A stretch of 22,867 nucleotides of DNA, from the NCBI GenBank assembly GCA_026400425.1, contig JAPLPC010000457.1, positions 4,931 to 27,797 on the forward strand, written 5' to 3'. Source of the stretch: Hyphomicrobiales bacterium. Lineage in GTDB: Bacteria > Pseudomonadota > Alphaproteobacteria > Rhizobiales > Xanthobacteraceae. Positions 7,884 through 15,932 of this stretch are shown piece after piece; positions within the stretch are counted from its first letter, which is position 1, and every line of letters begins with the position of its first letter. Both the position numbers and the translations under genes were made by a program. The notes under the pieces were generated by a model. The model did not search any database. It was not told the DNA's origin and saw only the letters and a program-made list of their open reading frames with translations.

Positions 7884-9518
7884 TTTGCGTACAAAACCAC
7901 GAACATTTCCGTTCTCGGTCTGTTTGCCGGCGATGGCGGCCTGCAGGATATCCCTGCTGCCGATGATCCGGATGGCATGGTCGTCGACCTCGACCGCGTC
8001 GATGATCGAGTGGATGTAGCCTTTGCGGGTGTTGATGTCGCCCGCATCTAGCTTGGCGTTCATCAGTCGCGCAAAGGCGTCGATCTTTTCCGCATTGACG
8101 GCAGCCGCCACGCCGCATTGGGCACGGGCGTGATCGAGGGCTGCCTTGGCCCGCTCCCGGTGAGCCTTCAGAGCGGCAGTGCGCTCTCGCAAGATATCGT
8201 CGAGCTCGACGATGCCATCTTCGATCGAGCGGTAGAGCCGCTTCATGCGATCTTCGCAGTCGGTCAATTCCTTCTGCAGACCCAGCAAGCGGCCGTCCGC
8301 CGACTCGCTCTTCGCGGCCTGGCGTTCCATCAGGGATTTCAGGAGGTCGGCAATGCGGCTTGGCGCCAGCACACGCTGCTTAAGGTTGGTCAGGACGATT
8401 TCGTCGAGGGTCGCGGCCGGAATGTGCCGGCCCTTGCAAACCGATTTCCCCTTCTGGTGGCAACCCGCACAAGAATAATACGAATACGACCGTCCCTGCC
8501 GGTTAGTTGTGCCGGTCCGGGTCATTCCCGAGCCACACGAGGCACAGACCGCGATACCGGTCAGTAGCGAAGGACCGTTCACGACCCTTGGAGGCGTAGT
8601 CTTGGGATTGCTACGGACGAGCTTTGCCTGGACGCGGTCGAAATAGGCTCGCTCGATCAGGATGGGTACTGGGATATAAATCACGGTCGACGGGTCGTGC
8701 TTGCTCCTATCCCGCGAGCTGCGTACGCCATAAGGCCATTGTCCGGTCGCATAACAGGCGTTTGTTAGAATCTTGTGCACCGGCCCGACACCAAACGTTG
8801 CGCCGCGGCGGGTGCGGTAGCCGTGGGCGTTCAGCCATTTTGTCGTCTCCTTGACGCCGAGCGGGCCGGTGTTACCGTCGCCCTCAAGGTAGAGCTTGAA
8901 AATCAACCGAACCGTTTCGGCTTCGACTGCGTTGATGTCGAGCTTCTTCTTAATCTTCTGCCCACGCCGCTCAGCTTCAACGATCTGTAGGCCAAGGGGC
9001 GGAGTCGCGCCGTTCCAAAACCCTTGCTTGGCCGACTCACGCATAGCGCGCGTAGTGTTCTTGGAAATTTCTCGGGATGTGTGCTCGTCAAAAGCGCCGA
9101 TGATTTGACGTACGAGTATCTGGCTGGGATCGTCTCCCGTCGGCTGCGTGACTGAGACGACCTCGACGCCGTGCTTGCGTAGCTTGCGGATCGTCAGCTC
9201 CATCTCGGCGACGTTCCGGAAAAACCGGTTGAATGCGTAGAATACGATTGCGTCGTATGGGTGATCTGGCGCGCACGCGCGTTCAATCATGTCCTGCAGC
9301 ACGGGCCGACGATCGTCGGTTGCGGTCTTGGCCTCGACAAACTCTTCGACAACGAAGTAGCCGTTCTGATCGCAGAAGCCTGCGGTAATCTTCCGTTGAC
9401 TCGGGATCGATGCCTCATTGGAGAACTGGCGCCCCGTGCTGACTCTATAATAAGTAGCAACACGCTTAGCCACGTCAGGCTGCGCGGAAGCGGAATTGCG
9501 AAACATGTATTTGTTCAT
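7854..9518 (-). CDS. Large serine recombinase (site-specific integrase of the element)
   Basis: A 554-residue recombinase. The resolvase-type catalytic domain at about 18-165 has YYRVSTGRQ with the nucleophile S27, FNRFFRN, and AFDEHTSREISKNTTRAM with conserved arginines. A recombinase domain follows (GATPPLGL, ETVRLIFKLYLEG, WLNAHGYRTRRG, VHKILTNACYATG). A zinc ribbon has C325/C328 and C350/C353. A coiled-coil-like charged region at about 395-460 precedes the C-terminus. It should integrate and excise the element. Its last nine residues and stop are encoded by the antisense strand of tRNA-Arg, so its C-terminus may differ between integrated and excised forms. No strong ribosome binding site is seen before the ATG at 9518; an ATG four codons later is an alternative. 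Confidence 0.93.
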   Translation of the reverse strand: MNKYMFRNSASAQPDVAKRVATYYRVSTGRQFSNEASIPSQRKITAGFCDQNGYFVVEEFVEAKTATDDRRPVLQDMIERACAPDHPYDAIVFYAFNRFFRNVAEMELTIRKLRKHGVEVVSVTQPTGDDPSQILVRQIIGAFDEHTSREISKNTTRAMRESAKQGFWNGATPPLGLQIVEAERRGQKIKKKLDINAVEAETVRLIFKLYLEGDGNTGPLGVKETTKWLNAHGYRTRRGATFGVGPVHKILTNACYATGQWPYGVRSSRDRSKHDPSTVIYIPVPILIERAYFDRVQAKLVRSNPKTTPPRVVNGPSLLTGIAVCASCGSGMTRTGTTNRQGRSYSYYSCAGCHQKGKSVCKGRHIPAATLDEIVLTNLKQRVLAPSRIADLLKSLMERQAAKSESADGRLLGLQKELTDCEDRMKRLYRSIEDGIVELDDILRERTAALKAHRERAKAALDHARAQCGVAAAVNAEKIDAFARLMNAKLDAGDINTRKGYIHSIIDAVEVDDHAIRIIGSRDILQAAIAGKQTENGNVRGFVRKWRTRHDSNV

Positions 9519-9589
9519 GGGATAACTCTACTGCAGCTCTGTGGTAGCGGCCTTATAAAGTTCGATTGAGAATCTCATTTGATGGCCTG

Positions 9590-9859
9590 TCAATGGCTAT
9601 TTTCTGGGGGATCGGTTGCGACACCGGTCAGCAAATCCTGCAGCTCGCGGCCGAGCAAGATCTCAATCGCGCGCAACTCAGCGTCGTGTATCGGAGGCGA
9701 GAGCGGCAGATCAACCACCACCTGAAACTCGTCAGCCTTTGGTTGCCGGCGCCCCTTCTTCTTTGCCGCCCTCTGAGGAGCAGCCACGTGGACGTGTGCG
9801 TCGGCCTCCGGCGTTCGTAGCTTAGGGCGTGATCGCGCCGCCATCGGCTTAGAGCTCAT
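9590..9859 (-). CDS. 89-aa protein of unknown function, coupled to the relaxase gene
   Basis: A small protein starting MSSKPMAARSRPKLRTPEAD, with a basic patch (AAKKKGRRQPK) in the first half and a predicted amphipathic helix near the end (DAELRAIEILLGRELQDLLTG). Its ATG (9857-9859) overlaps the relaxase stop by 11 bp and is preceded by GGGAG 8 nt upstream, which argues for a translated, coupled gene; the longer open frame through the relaxase region is a shadow. I do not recognise a family. A basic protein made just after the relaxase could be a relaxosome accessory protein, but that is a guess from position. Confidence 0.65.
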   Translation of the reverse strand: MSSKPMAARSRPKLRTPEADAHVHVAAPQRAAKKKGRRQPKADEFQVVVDLPLSPPIHDAELRAIEILLGRELQDLLTGVATDPPENSH

Positions 9860-12494
9860 GGCTGAGCTCCCGTCGATAATGCCGATCCCTCTCCGCCTGC
9901 CGCTCGAGCAGTCGCGAGCTCTCGATAACGTCGAGCGTGGAAACCTTGGGCGATGCGCGCGACAGTCTCTCGGCCAGCCAGCTCTGGCGCTGGGTTGTCG
10001 AGAAGGCAAAATCATCGCGCTGCTGATCGAAGGGCAATTCGGCGGAGAGGCGCCGATCAATGCTCTTGGCATCGACCACGAGCGTCGTCCGCTCCCGCGC
10101 ACGGCTCGTCGCCACGTAGATGTCGTGGCGATTATAGCTGTGATCCAGATACACGACCGCATGATCGACCGTGAGGCCTTGGCAGCCGTAGACGGTCGAC
10201 GCATAGGCCCAGCTAAGACGTGGGCGCCCCTCCGCGTCGGAAAGCCGCATAGGATCGAAGGCGATGCGTCGGCCACCAATGTTGGCCTCGATGCTGATGC
10301 GACCCGCATCTCCGAAGGGACTGGCGACCTCGTTGACGTTGATGACGGTCGCGGTAGAGCCATTGACCACACCAAGCTCGTCGTCGCGGGTGAGAAATCT
10401 GATCTTGTCCCCGGACGCGAGTGCAATCTGGGTTGAGTGGCCGGACGGCGTCGCCGCTGTGAAGCTGACCTCGGCGCCCACGACGATGCTGCTGTTCTTG
10501 AGGCGCTCCCGAGCTGCGCGCGAGATGGCGGCCACTGCAGCGTTGGATTTTGCGAGGATCAGGATCGAGGCAGCGGGAGCCCGTGCCCGAATCTGTTCCG
10601 CCGAATCCAGCAAGTCATTGACGGCGGCTTTGGCGCCGTTCGCCTCGATCAACAAGCCCTGGTCTGCAAATGCGTGGAGCGCGGGCACGGCCTGTCCGGC
10701 ACCGAAGGCTGTAATGGCGTCCCGTGCCCAGGCCTCACGCTGGCGAACGATATTGCTCACGCGCGCAGCTTCAACGGCGCGCGCCACCAAATCGAGGCCA
10801 GGACCAGCACCGATGGCCTGGAGCTGCCGCCGGTCTCCCACGAGGATCATCTTGGCGCCGGCCTTGGTGACCGCGCCAAGCAAAGTGTGCATATCTCGCG
10901 AGGACAGCAGGCCGGCCTCGTCGGCAATCAGAACCGTGCGCTCGTCAAGAACCTTCTCGCCGGCCTTGAGCCTCGCGATCCAGGAGGCCGTTGCACGCGC
11001 CTCGATTCCGAGGTCATTGCGGAGCATGTTGGCGATACGCCATGCGGATGCGGTACCGATGACCCGGCATCCGGCCTTGGCATATCCCTCCACGACCGGC
11101 GCCAACAATGTGGATTTGCCAACCCCTGGGGCGCCTTCGACGATAGCGACCGCCGAATTGGTGGTCGCTGCGAGCGCGGCGTCGGTCTGCTCAATCGTGA
11201 GCCCGGAAGTCCGGCAATGGTCCCTCAGCGCCTCCGGTTCGACGGCGCGCCAGGACTGGTTGGCGAGACGTTGCGCGTAGTCGACGACCTCCCGCTCGAT
11301 CGCGAGCATTTCCGGTGTCGAGTAACAGGGCAGGCCGAGGGCATCGTGACCGATCTTCAAAACCGCGCCGCGGCTCAGCAAGCCACTCAGTTCGGCATCA
11401 GCGCGTTCGGCGGGCAGTCCGGTGCCGACCAAGGTGGCGGCGACGGAGCGCAGAAGCTCTCGCCTCTCGATGACACTCTCATGTTCAGTCAGGTTCGCCG
11501 GCAGCACGGCTAACCGTTCGGAGAGCAGCCGTTCGCCCGCCTCCTGATCGAGCGTCTTCGACGGATCGCGAAAGCGTTCGGCGAACGAGCCGGTCTCGAT
11601 ACCCAGTGACTGCGCGGCGGCGCGCCAGACGTCCTCCCGCCCAACGCTTTCACTCTCACGCTTGCTGCTTCGCGTCGCCTTGGCGATGGCAGCGGCCAGT
11701 GCGGTTGCTTCGCCGCTGGTAAGACCATGTTCGGCAAGTTCCTCTTCGATCTCCTGCCGCCGTGCGCTGAAATATTTGATCGTCGCATCATCGACGCCGG
11801 AGATCTCGAAGACGCCATTCTTGCCGACGCGGTCGATCACAAACCCGATTTTCTCGAGCTCATGGGCGAGCGCCGCGTGATATGTCGCACCCGCCGCCAT
11901 CTTGAAGTCGCGGATGATTTTGGAATGCAGCCCGCCGACCGTGTGATCGCTTTGACGCGTCGCGATGTTCAGGCACACGCAGTGCGTATGCAAATTTGGA
12001 TCCGCGAACACGCGTCCGTCGCTGTGCGTGGTCGGTCGGCTTTCGCCGTGCTGGAACATCGCCGCGGTTAACGCTACCTTCTCCAGAAAGGCGCCATTGA
12101 CTCCTCGGCGCGCCCAAGTCGCCTCGCGTTCCAACATGCCGAGCGTGGCACGAACAGCGCTCTGCTGCGCCGCTTCGATCAGGCATTTTGTGTCGTACGA
12201 TCCAAGACCCCAAACAAGACTGACAGACCGGGGCGCGCTCAGGGTGATGTCGAAGGCAGGTGTGCGCTCTTTGTGGCGCCGAATCTTTTCGAGTAGCGGG
12301 GCGCCGTTTTCATCGAGCGCATAATACATGCGTTCGAAGGTGGCGCTGTCGACTGGGGAGCTATCGACGACACCAAAATCCCGGGCAGGCGCATACCAGA
12401 TACCGCTTGGCTCTGCACTACCGGCGTAATACTCCGTCGCACGCTGACGCGTGTAGTACGTACTGCTTGCCGCCGGATTCCAGGTTGCAACCAC
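9849..12494 (-). CDS. MobF-family conjugative relaxase-helicase (TrwC/TraI type)
   Basis: An 881-residue two-part protein. The N-terminal relaxase (about 1-300) carries two tyrosine pairs, Y13-Y14 and Y22-Y23, the nicking residues of MobF enzymes. The three-histidine metal site is FQHGESR (H149) and LHTHC (H169, H171). The C-terminal part (about 430-820) is a RecD-like 5'-3' helicase with Walker A EGAPGVGKST (453-462), Walker B LIADEAG (D525/E526), GDRRQLQAIGAG, and the late motif STVYGCQGLTVDHAV. It should nick one strand at oriT, stay bound to the 5' end and unwind the plasmid-like form for transfer. I chose GTG 12494 (MVATWNPAAS) because a TTG at 12524 lies upstream of a terminator hairpin; with TTG the protein would have 891 residues. 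Confidence 0.93.
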   Translation of the reverse strand: MVATWNPAASSTYYTRQRATEYYAGSAEPSGIWYAPARDFGVVDSSPVDSATFERMYYALDENGAPLLEKIRRHKERTPAFDITLSAPRSVSLVWGLGSYDTKCLIEAAQQSAVRATLGMLEREATWARRGVNGAFLEKVALTAAMFQHGESRPTTHSDGRVFADPNLHTHCVCLNIATRQSDHTVGGLHSKIIRDFKMAAGATYHAALAHELEKIGFVIDRVGKNGVFEISGVDDATIKYFSARRQEIEEELAEHGLTSGEATALAAAIAKATRSSKRESESVGREDVWRAAAQSLGIETGSFAERFRDPSKTLDQEAGERLLSERLAVLPANLTEHESVIERRELLRSVAATLVGTGLPAERADAELSGLLSRGAVLKIGHDALGLPCYSTPEMLAIEREVVDYAQRLANQSWRAVEPEALRDHCRTSGLTIEQTDAALAATTNSAVAIVEGAPGVGKSTLLAPVVEGYAKAGCRVIGTASAWRIANMLRNDLGIEARATASWIARLKAGEKVLDERTVLIADEAGLLSSRDMHTLLGAVTKAGAKMILVGDRRQLQAIGAGPGLDLVARAVEAARVSNIVRQREAWARDAITAFGAGQAVPALHAFADQGLLIEANGAKAAVNDLLDSAEQIRARAPAASILILAKSNAAVAAISRAARERLKNSSIVVGAEVSFTAATPSGHSTQIALASGDKIRFLTRDDELGVVNGSTATVINVNEVASPFGDAGRISIEANIGGRRIAFDPMRLSDAEGRPRLSWAYASTVYGCQGLTVDHAVVYLDHSYNRHDIYVATSRARERTTLVVDAKSIDRRLSAELPFDQQRDDFAFSTTQRQSWLAERLSRASPKVSTLDVIESSRLLERQAERDRHYRRELSHEL

Positions 12495-12495
12495 G

Positions 12496-12520
12496 AAAAA
12501 GGCCCCCGCTCGGAGGCCTT
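12496..12520 (-). terminator. Terminator/attenuator-like hairpin immediately upstream of the relaxase start codon
   Basis: Read on the minus strand, AAGGCCUCC pairs with GGGGGCCUU around the loop GAGC, a 9-bp stem containing one G-U pair, and five T in a row follow (12500-12496). The relaxase GTG begins one base after the T-run. The same pair is a C-A mismatch on the + strand, so the structure is best formed as minus-strand RNA. As a terminator it would stop transcripts coming from the coupling-protein gene just before the relaxase; as an attenuator it could control relaxase expression. Confidence 0.7.
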
Positions 12521-12546
12521 CCAATTACACCCGAGTCGACTTGCAA

Positions 12547-12563
12547 ATTTCGGGAGCGAAGAT
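12547..12563 (-). repeat. Copy 1 of the dispersed 17-bp motif ATCTTCGnTCCCGAAAT
   Basis: The minus strand reads ATCTTCGCTCCCGAAAT. It contains the inverted repeat TTCG-N4-CGAA. It lies between the coupling-protein stop (12588) and the relaxase start, 26 nt before the hairpin. Upstream similarity to copy 2 extends through ACCGG and to copy 3 through CCGnnTTCG. Confidence 0.7.
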
Positions 12564-12587
12564 CGAAGCCGGTGTCATCAGCTCCTT

Positions 12588-14357
12588 CTACCGACGTCGG
12601 CGCCAGATGGTCACCGGCCAGGTGAGAAGCGCGGGATCGCCGATGCCGACAGCAATGGCTTTCACAGTATTGCCAAACACGCCGAGTTCGTAGGCGAGGC
12701 GCTCGGCGCGGACGATCGGCACTTCCTTCCTGGTCGTCGCTCTTGTCTGCGCTGTCGTCGTACCCTGCGGGCCGCGCGTCTCGGTCGTTGTCGTCTCTTC
12801 GACCTCGATCGTGCGCTTGCCGATCATGTGTTCGGAGAATTGCACCGTGCCGCCGTCGAGGTTCTGCTGACAAACTATCTTGGTGCGGAAGCGACGCAAG
12901 ATACTGGTTGCAAGTTTGTCACCGTAGCGCTCCTGCAACTGCTCGATCTCATGCAGAGCAGCCGCCAGGACGCCCACACCCTTGTTGCGGCCGAGATCGA
13001 GGAGGTCGGGGAACCGGCGCAGACGACCGAGTGAGGCCAACTCATCAAGGCAGAGGAAGACGCGGCGCGTCTGCGAGTTCGGGAACGACTCATCGTTCAC
13101 GTGGGCTGCGATGGTGTCGACGACCGCGCCGATCCAAGCCGCGGAGAGCTCGGGATAGCGGCCAGAGCGCTGCACCACCACGGTTCGAGGCTGGGCCGCA
13201 TTAGATCCGTCCAGCCATTCCCGGAACGAGAACTGCCGGTTGGCGGGGAGATCGCGCCAGTTGTCGGCAAGCGGCCGGAGGAATCGTAATACCGCAGCAC
13301 GCAGCGACAGAAAGAAGCTCACGGTCGTCCGCGACAGTCCGCCGGTCTCTGGATCAACTTCGATCAGATCGGCTGCCGGCGGGTAGACTGCCTGCAACTC
13401 CGTCTTGAGTTGGACAGGATCCATAAGCGTTGCTTCGTAGAACTCGGGCATCCCCCATGTGGTCCCATGGCGGCTTTGACAGAGAATGGCGCATCCGGCG
13501 AGCAGCGTACCGCTACCGGTTTCCCAGATGCTCTCGTCGGTATGCGGGGCGAGCAGCGCACCGAAGGCTTCGGCGTCGCTCTTGGTCAGCACGTCGCGCC
13601 CGACTGCCCAGGCATAGCCGCCCGGCCGGTGCCCGTGCAGAACCGCGAAGGCGGCATCGGGCAGCGGGAGGCCGCTCAAAATCTCACCGGTCGTGTCGTG
13701 GATGAGGACGCGGACATTGCGGTTGGGCGAGCGGTACATCGCCGCAAAGATCTCCTGCAGCAAATGGAGGATGATGCGGGTCTTCGCCGATCCGGGGGCA
13801 CCGAGGAGCAGCACGCCGCGGATCTCGCGCAAACGCGACAGGATCACGCCCGGTGCCAACGCAATCCCGAGACCGTGCTCCCGATCCTCTTGGGCCATGG
13901 ACGCCGAAGCGCTGCGTCTTGCATCTCTACCTTGCTGGAGTTCCAGTCCTTCATAGTGCCGGCGAGTATCGATGATCACGGCTTCGCGCATCATGATGCG
14001 CGAGGCCGTGATCCAGGCCGCAAACCATGCCAACAAACAGCCGGCGATGCGGATGTAAAAATCGAAGACCATGCCGGTAGCGATCGGGATGCGCCAGATG
14101 GTCGTCAGTGCTGCGAGCACGTGGGTGTAGGCCGGAGTGATCGTGGACCATTCGGCGAGCACGCTCGAATACGACCCACTCATAGCTTCCCACAGCAGGG
14201 GACCGGATCCGATCCAGGGCGCATCAGCGTACCAGCCGACCGGCGGATCGATCCAAAACGCCAGCCACACCGACATCGCCAGCATGGACACGCCAAGGCG
14301 GAACCGCACGCGCTTGGTCGCTTTCAAATCACGCTTTTCGTAGGCCGCGAGCTTCAT
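12588..14357 (-). CDS. Type IV coupling protein (VirD4/TraD/TrwB-type ATPase)
   Basis: A 589-residue protein. N-terminal membrane segments at about 22-37 and 78-118 anchor it in the inner membrane. A P-loop ATPase follows with Walker A GAPGSAKT (186-193; Ala in the place of the usual Gly) and Walker B VFLCLDEL (433-440), then ASLGRLRRFPDLLDLGRNKGV and a glutamine-containing CQQN segment typical of the family. It would bring the relaxase-DNA complex to a secretion channel and pump the DNA. The C-terminal Thr-rich, charged stretch (about 515-545) is unusual and may be a flexible linker. The ATG at 14357 has a perfect AGGAGG 7 nt upstream, so the longer frame to 14810 is rejected. Confidence 0.9.
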   Translation of the reverse strand: MKLAAYEKRDLKATKRVRFRLGVSMLAMSVWLAFWIDPPVGWYADAPWIGSGPLLWEAMSGSYSSVLAEWSTITPAYTHVLAALTTIWRIPIATGMVFDFYIRIAGCLLAWFAAWITASRIMMREAVIIDTRRHYEGLELQQGRDARRSASASMAQEDREHGLGIALAPGVILSRLREIRGVLLLGAPGSAKTRIILHLLQEIFAAMYRSPNRNVRVLIHDTTGEILSGLPLPDAAFAVLHGHRPGGYAWAVGRDVLTKSDAEAFGALLAPHTDESIWETGSGTLLAGCAILCQSRHGTTWGMPEFYEATLMDPVQLKTELQAVYPPAADLIEVDPETGGLSRTTVSFFLSLRAAVLRFLRPLADNWRDLPANRQFSFREWLDGSNAAQPRTVVVQRSGRYPELSAAWIGAVVDTIAAHVNDESFPNSQTRRVFLCLDELASLGRLRRFPDLLDLGRNKGVGVLAAALHEIEQLQERYGDKLATSILRRFRTKIVCQQNLDGGTVQFSEHMIGKRTIEVEETTTTETRGPQGTTTAQTRATTRKEVPIVRAERLAYELGVFGNTVKAIAVGIGDPALLTWPVTIWRRRR

Positions 14358-14367
14358 TTTAATCCTC

Positions 14368-14970
14368 CTAGTAAAATTGGCCACGATGTCGCCAGACAAC
14401 GAGCGCCGTCTGGCCGGGAATGTAGGCTTGGTTGATGTCGCGGTTGGTTTCCTGCAGGTCCGCCTCGGGCAGTTCGAGCAGGCTGGCGGCGCGATCCCAA
14501 CCCAGGTCTCGCATCGGCACATAAATGCAGCCGTCGACCCGGCCGCTGAGCCGAGGGCATGGCGGCCAAGTTGCGGCTTGCGCGCTGCGGACCGGCGGAT
14601 TGCGGTAATGCCACCAATCGATGGTGGGACCGATCGCAAGGCTTGCGAGGAGGACGGGAAGTCCCGCCAACATACCGAGCACCGCCGCTCGGGCGGCTGT
14701 CGGGATCGCGATCCCGCGCAGCACGGCCCAGGATCTTGCCGCATCCGCCGACACCTCCGGCGGCTTCGGCAAATGATGCTCGGGTGCAACTTGACGAACG
14801 ATCTCGGCATACTGCCGATCGGTGAGCTCCTGCAGCTCCTGGCGCGGGAGGCGAACGAGCTGTTCGGGCGTCATCGCCTTCAACTGGTCCATCCGCGCCA
14901 ACTGCTCCGCATTTCGCTGCGCCCGCAAGGTGCTCACGTCCTTCAGAAACGCCTTGAGCCGCTCAGCCAT
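14368..14970 (-). CDS. 200-aa single-pass membrane protein of the conjugation operon
   Basis: The N-terminal 85 residues are charged and helix-forming (MAERLKAFLKDVSTLRAQRN, PEQLVRLPRQELQELTDRQY). One membrane segment lies at about 93-112 (AVLGMLAGLPVLLASLAIG), and the C-terminal 85 residues would be periplasmic. The last part, from YVPMRDLGWDRAASLL to GQTALVVW, has the spacing of a LysM-like fold, which is my own reading and weak. It starts inside the stop of the TraL-like gene (8-bp overlap) and ends 10 bp before the coupling protein, so it is almost certainly co-translated with both. I recognise no named family. A GTG at 14976 is an alternative start. Confidence 0.75.
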   Translation of the reverse strand: MAERLKAFLKDVSTLRAQRNAEQLARMDQLKAMTPEQLVRLPRQELQELTDRQYAEIVRQVAPEHHLPKPPEVSADAARSWAVLRGIAIPTAARAAVLGMLAGLPVLLASLAIGPTIDWWHYRNPPVRSAQAATWPPCPRLSGRVDGCIYVPMRDLGWDRAASLLELPEADLQETNRDINQAYIPGQTALVVWRHRGQFY

Positions 14971-15811
14971 GACCACCCCCGAGGAACGGGAGGATGCGCG
15001 TTAGTTCCTTGTGAATCCTTCCGCTCCAGTCCGCGACGTCGTTCACGAAGCGCTTCGCGAACGACAGCGGAAGCCTCGTCCGCACCATGGCTTCCCGGAA
15101 GTGGTCATGGCGCCAGGACATGATCACGGGCGGCGACTCACCCAGCATCTCCAGCAAGCGACGCGACTGAGGCCTCAGTCGCGGCAGGCGCATGTGCGTG
15201 TAAGTGTCGAGGAGGCGGTCAACACCTCTAGCCAATTCCTCCGGCATGTCGCGCGAGGCCTTCTGCGGGCAGCCGTCGCGCTCGTTGAGGACGACCACGA
15301 TCTGAGCAGAGGGCAGGATGCGCTCGAGCCTCGTCGCTTGTCCGAGGACCTGGCGAACCGATTCCGCCGTGGCCACCATGACCAGGAAGACGACCACGTT
15401 CAGACCAAGCGCCGAGATATCGTCGTCGACGTCGACCTCCGCGATGAACGAGTTTGCAAGTTCCGTCAGCGCGCCGCCGACCTCGAGCAGGACAGACGCA
15501 TTGCTCTGAGGCATCGTGGTCAGCGCTTCGTGGAAGGGAGCGAACACCGGCAGCAAGTCGCGCTCGCCTTCCGCATCGGCGTCGAGCTTGGCGGCATGCA
15601 GGCTCTGGACATTGGGACCGAGAAAGCGCTGGAGCTTACCCTGCTCGTCGAGCTCGAACACCCTCAGCGTGGCGTCGACGAGTGAAAATGCCATCGCGAT
15701 GAGAATAGCGAGCAACGACTTGCCGACGCCGCCGACGTCGCCGTCGACGATGCAGGTCACGGGCGGGGTAACCGCCTTGACGGGGCGAATCGGAGATTTG
15801 GTCTTGGCCAT
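14963..15811 (-). CDS. TraL-like ParA-superfamily P-loop ATPase
   Basis: A 282-residue cytoplasmic protein. The P-loop is GDVGGVGKS (24-32); the first lysine of the ParA signature (KGGxGK) is replaced by valine. FELDEQGKLQRFLG follows the pattern of switch-type strands, and the middle (SVLLEVGGALTELANSF, then NVVVFLVMVATAESVRQVLGQ, then IVVVLNERDG) matches the layout I recall for IncP TraL. Such proteins, and the related VirC1, help bring relaxosomes to the coupling protein; its place directly upstream of the membrane protein and coupling protein fits. ATG 15811 has GAGGGAG 6 nt upstream. Its leader contains two hairpins and motif copy 2. Confidence 0.78.
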   Translation of the reverse strand: MAKTKSPIRPVKAVTPPVTCIVDGDVGGVGKSLLAILIAMAFSLVDATLRVFELDEQGKLQRFLGPNVQSLHAAKLDADAEGERDLLPVFAPFHEALTTMPQSNASVLLEVGGALTELANSFIAEVDVDDDISALGLNVVVFLVMVATAESVRQVLGQATRLERILPSAQIVVVLNERDGCPQKASRDMPEELARGVDRLLDTYTHMRLPRLRPQSRRLLEMLGESPPVIMSWRHDHFREAMVRTRLPLSFAKRFVNDVADWSGRIHKELTRILPFLGGGHG

Positions 15812-15846
15812 ATGGCTCCCTCTTCATTTGCGGGAGCCGAAACGCG

Positions 15847-15873
15847 AAGGGCCCCGCCGATTGCGGAGCCCTT
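15847..15873 (-). terminator. GC-rich leader hairpin upstream of the TraL-like gene
   Basis: On the minus strand AAGGGCUCCGC pairs with GCGGGGCCCUU around AAUCG, an 11-bp stem with one G-U pair that is a C-A mismatch on the + strand. The minus-strand sequence after it is CGCGTTTCGG, a poor T-tract; on the + strand TTTTATT follows. It sits 35 nt before the TraL-like start, so it may be a terminator, an attenuator or a translation-control hairpin. Confidence 0.55.
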
Positions 15874-15879
15874 TTATTA

Positions 15880-15894
15880 AGGCCAGTTCGGCCT
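15880..15894 (-). repeat. Small hairpin AGGCC-N5-GGCCT in the TraL-like leader
   Basis: A 5-bp stem with the loop GAACT on the minus strand lies between motif copy 2 and the larger hairpin, followed by TAATAAAA. Two consecutive hairpins in one leader suggest RNA-level control, but no leader peptide is obvious. Confidence 0.4.
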
Positions 15895-15898
15895 AAAG

Positions 15899-15915
15899 AT
15901 TTCGGGAACGAAGAT
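15899..15915 (-). repeat. Copy 2 of the dispersed 17-bp motif ATCTTCGnTCCCGAAAT
   Basis: The minus strand reads ATCTTCGTTCCCGAAAT, one base different from copy 1 and with the same TTCG-N4-CGAA inverted repeat. It lies 17 bp after the 397-aa gene stop and 26 nt before the large leader hairpin. Confidence 0.7.
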
Positions 15916-15932
15916 TGTCCCGGTGCTGCCTA

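Noticed and set aside
7790..8118. Leftward frames across the tRNA encoding APDTIRTCDLCLRRATLYPAE and similar
   Set aside because: These are antisense translations of the tRNA itself, a familiar false ORF. Only the recombinase frame continuing from 9518 is supported.
9551..9594. Possible promoter for the recombinase gene: TTGACA (minus, 9593-9588) and TATAAG (minus, 9557-9552)
   Set aside because: The spacing is 30 bp, far from the normal 16-19, so this is not a usable -35/-10 pair.
9860..10426. Long leftward frame upstream of 9859 joined to the 89-aa gene
   Set aside because: It is an out-of-frame shadow of the relaxase; only the part after ATG 9859 has a ribosome binding site and plausible composition.
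10264..11513. Long rightward ORFs (338 and 358 aa) inside the relaxase gene
   Set aside because: They are antisense to conserved helicase motifs and arise from high GC content.
13042..13058. A TTCGGGAACGA sequence inside the coupling-protein gene resembling the dispersed motif
   Set aside because: It lacks the full 17-bp match and the second arm is incomplete (CGAC), and it is in coding DNA.
13410..14435. 341-aa rightward ORF inside the coupling-protein gene
   Set aside because: Antisense shadow of an ATPase with intact Walker motifs on the other strand.
14358..14810. Upstream extension of the coupling-protein frame to 14810
   Set aside because: It overlaps the 200-aa membrane protein gene in another frame and skips the perfect AGGAGG before ATG 14357.
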